Part shown: positions 61,871 to 64,000 of the stretch, piece by piece
How the letters are laid out: each line of letters begins with the position of its first letter
Position numbering within the stretch: position 1 is the first letter of the stretch
Source of the DNA: Archegozetes longisetosus
Lineage: Eukaryota > Arthropoda > Arachnida > Sarcoptiformes > Trhypochthoniidae
Length of the DNA stretch: 64,000 bases
Assembly (NCBI GenBank): GCA_018873245.2
Contig: JAEMBT020000154.1
Coordinates: 1-64,000, forward strand
Reading direction: 5' to 3'
Program-made: the position numbers and the translations under genes
Notes under the pieces: model-generated
The model's input: only the letters and a program-made list of their open reading frames with translations
Databases searched by the model: none
Told to the model about the DNA's origin: nothing

Positions 61871-63329
61871 TAAAAGAAATAAAAGAGCTGACACGTCTTG
61901 CCCTTTTCTTGCATAGTTATCACATTTTCTTGAATTAGAAGTAACCCGTCTATACCATCACCAATAATTATATCTTACACTCTTGATCAATATCTTTGAA
62001 AATGAGTGAAACACCTGCTTGGACTGCTGTTGCGATGTCATAATGAATAATACGATCGATTCTTGCATCTTCTGAATCTGCATTCTAATCAGACAAATCA
62101 ATCCCAGAATCAACTTCCGATTTAAGCAGTGCAATTCAAAGCTGGTGAGGGTAAATACTTCTTGCTATAGTGTTCGGAGTTACAGGAATGAAAAGGGTAA
62201 CAACAAAACTACAACTTCTGCATCTGATATTTTAACAGTCATTTATGATATGCCAACCAAAAATGTTAATTTTGGTCAGGAGAATGTTTCAATAGTTGAA
62301 TTAAGCTTAAATACTGGCACTGATCTGAAAAATAGAGAGGAAGAATTCGATTGGGAAAATGATATAAATTAAGGAAGATAAGCAATAGAAACAAGAAAAT
62401 ATATATAGCTAACTGCTCTTAAGTTTAACGACCTAATGAGATAAGCTTTGTAATTTCACGACTTATTTACGGACATGTAGATACTGCAGATAAATCACAG
62501 TACGGTAACTTTGCATCAGGTTTAACTCAATTAATTAGTCTACCGTACTGAATTTAGTCCATTACTAATTTTATGAAATCATACCAGTGGGTATATCATA
62601 GTTTGTGAGCAATAAACACTAGAAAGCTATTTCAAGAGCTTTGAATTTGGTTATCTTTGAGTCACTTAATTTGTGATTTAAGTATTTTTCTTCGCAAAAT
62701 CATTTTTGTACTTCTTATTTCTTATTCAAACAGCAAGCTACAGACGCTAAATCTCTGATATATTGATAACAGTAAATAATATTATTTAACTAGTAACTTA
62801 CTCTGAAAAACCGAACACTCCGTCATAATATCGTATTCCTCGGTCTATTAGCATTTCTATGACTAAATTGAAGTGTTGGTATTGCAATCTATTGAGTATT
62901 GTTCGAATACCGAATTAGGAGAAGTAGTTCAGTTAGATCCAGGCTCTGGGAATCACTAGCTGTAATAAGCTTAACTTTTAAGCACTTTACTTAAACAAAA
63001 AACTAGTATAACACTATTTTACCTCAAAAATATATCAAATGGAGTAATGTTTCGTTTATGGGATAAAATGGTAGAATGAAAAAGCTTTTAAAGATTGTTG
63101 AACATGTGTACTTGGAATTCCATGTTTAATTTCCCGGAAAATGGTTAAAATGTAGGTTTAACTATTCTTAAAAGGTATTTTGTATTGTTTCTGGGAAGGC
63201 GAACAAATGCTTTAAAATAATATGCGTATCATCAAGTTAGATTAATTTTGAGACTAAAAATAATGGACGTTGACTTCAAAAAGAGGTACATAACCCTCTC
63301 AGTATTCCTAGATTATAAGGTAGTAAACA
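61871..63329. other. No gene recognised
   Basis: AT-rich DNA. A frame at 62145-62372 is acidic and protein-like (ends REEEFDWENDIN) but lacks an ATG, a recognised domain and neighbouring exons, so it is not called. Confidence 0.4.
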
Positions 63330-63833
63330 TTAAAATTAATTGGCTTAAATTAAACTTTTATAAAATTTCTTCGTCACTTAAACTGTTTGAATTAATTAAA
63401 ATAACATTAGTTTGAGATTTTCAAAAATTGAGTTTAATTAGAGATTTTAGTTAATTTTGACTATCATCGAGGAATATTTAAGTGCTCACTAATATGTTTA
63501 ATCAACAAAAATGGTAAAAATCGGATCGTTTTAATTGTAGCTTAGATCGCTAGTATTTTTAGGCATTTTATTTACTGCTGAATTCTATGGCGTTTATAAG
63601 GTGTGGTTCTAAAAATGATTTAAACTACAGTCCAAAACGATTCTATTTATGCCATTTTTATGTTTATTAGGCTTATTAGCGAGCACTTGAGCACTCCTCG
63701 ATAAGAGTAAAAAATAACTAAAATTAATCTTTAATTGAACTCAAATTTTGAAAATCTCATTCAAATTAATGCTAATTTAATCAATTCCTATACTTTAAAT
63801 GATAAAAATTTAATTTAAACCAATTAGTTTTAA
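63330..63833. repeat. Large foldback element
   Basis: Two diverged inverted arms of about 210 bp, 63330-63542 and 63625-63833. TTAAAATTAATTGGCTTAAA pairs with its complement near 63812-63832. GAGATTTTCAAAAATTGAG near 63413 pairs near 63743. ATCGAGGAATATTTAAGTG near 63466 pairs near 63685. The unpaired centre is about 80 bp. It is old, judging by arm divergence. Confidence 0.7.
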
Positions 63834-64000
63834 TTTTTAGTTGAGAAAAATTTATACTCAAGTTTTTAAATTAATATTTTTGTCAGTAATTGTTAGTTGA
63901 GGTTTAGATTTCATATCTAAATAACTACTATGTTTTGTATTATCAAATGTTTTATAGAAGTTTGAGTATTAATTGGTTTCATATACTGTCCGTTTTTTAA

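Noticed and set aside
62145-62372. 75-codon acidic frame
   Set aside because: No ATG start, no recognised domain and no neighbouring exon with matching phase.
1-64000. tRNA, rRNA and CRISPR signatures
   Set aside because: None could be recognised by reading. A covariance-model search would be needed to exclude tRNAs formally.

Overview
The window is AT-rich eukaryotic DNA, most likely from an arthropod. It has intron-split genes with TATA boxes and a dense load of cut-and-paste transposon relics (mariner, hAT, piggyBac-like, pogo-like and foldback elements). I cannot name the species. No rRNA, tRNA or CRISPR was recognised.

Host genes. Three copies of a secreted proteinase K-type subtilisin (peptidase S8 with an I9 propeptide) are present, each with nine exons and conserved splice sites. 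Copy A (2057-8650, +) has a shifted frame in exon 1. Copy B (14716-19891, +) is intact. Copy C (34537-39711, -) is the mirror image of B. A and B lie in an old tandem duplication of about 10 kb units. A decayed start of a third unit follows B. Two 82-residue secreted peptides with eight mature-region cysteines, P1 (26675-26923, +) and P2 (60628-60876, -), share upstream sequence. The promoter of a lost third peptide gene remains at 49908-50067. A 3' piece of an alkylglycerol monooxygenase-like gene lies at 46568-47640.

Architecture. Two inverted duplications dominate. The first has 12,747-bp arms (13386-26132 and 28294-41040) that look more than 99% identical around a 2.16-kb unique spacer carrying P1. 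The second has 2.1-kb arms (51645-53739 and 57962-60056) around a 4.2-kb spacer. It once reached further out, because the peptide promoter on the right (60907-61066) reappears inverted on the left at similar identity. There the peptide gene is gone and a hAT transposase remnant sits in its place. Most breakpoints of both inversions fall in, or at the edge of, repeats.

Mobile elements. Elements with both ends and target-site duplications visible include hAT-type copies (2949-3761, 13742-14202, 56850-57501), a piggyBac-like MITE (10741-11209, with an older copy at 61043-61508), mariner-like copies (5785-6352, 42869-43562), a pogo-like MITE (13335-14391) and a probable solo LTR (11280-11957). 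A decayed coding-like element of unrecognised family fills the inner 4.4 kb of each large arm. Its fragments recur at 41041, 48150 and 61738. All coordinates and similarities were read by eye, and identities are estimates.
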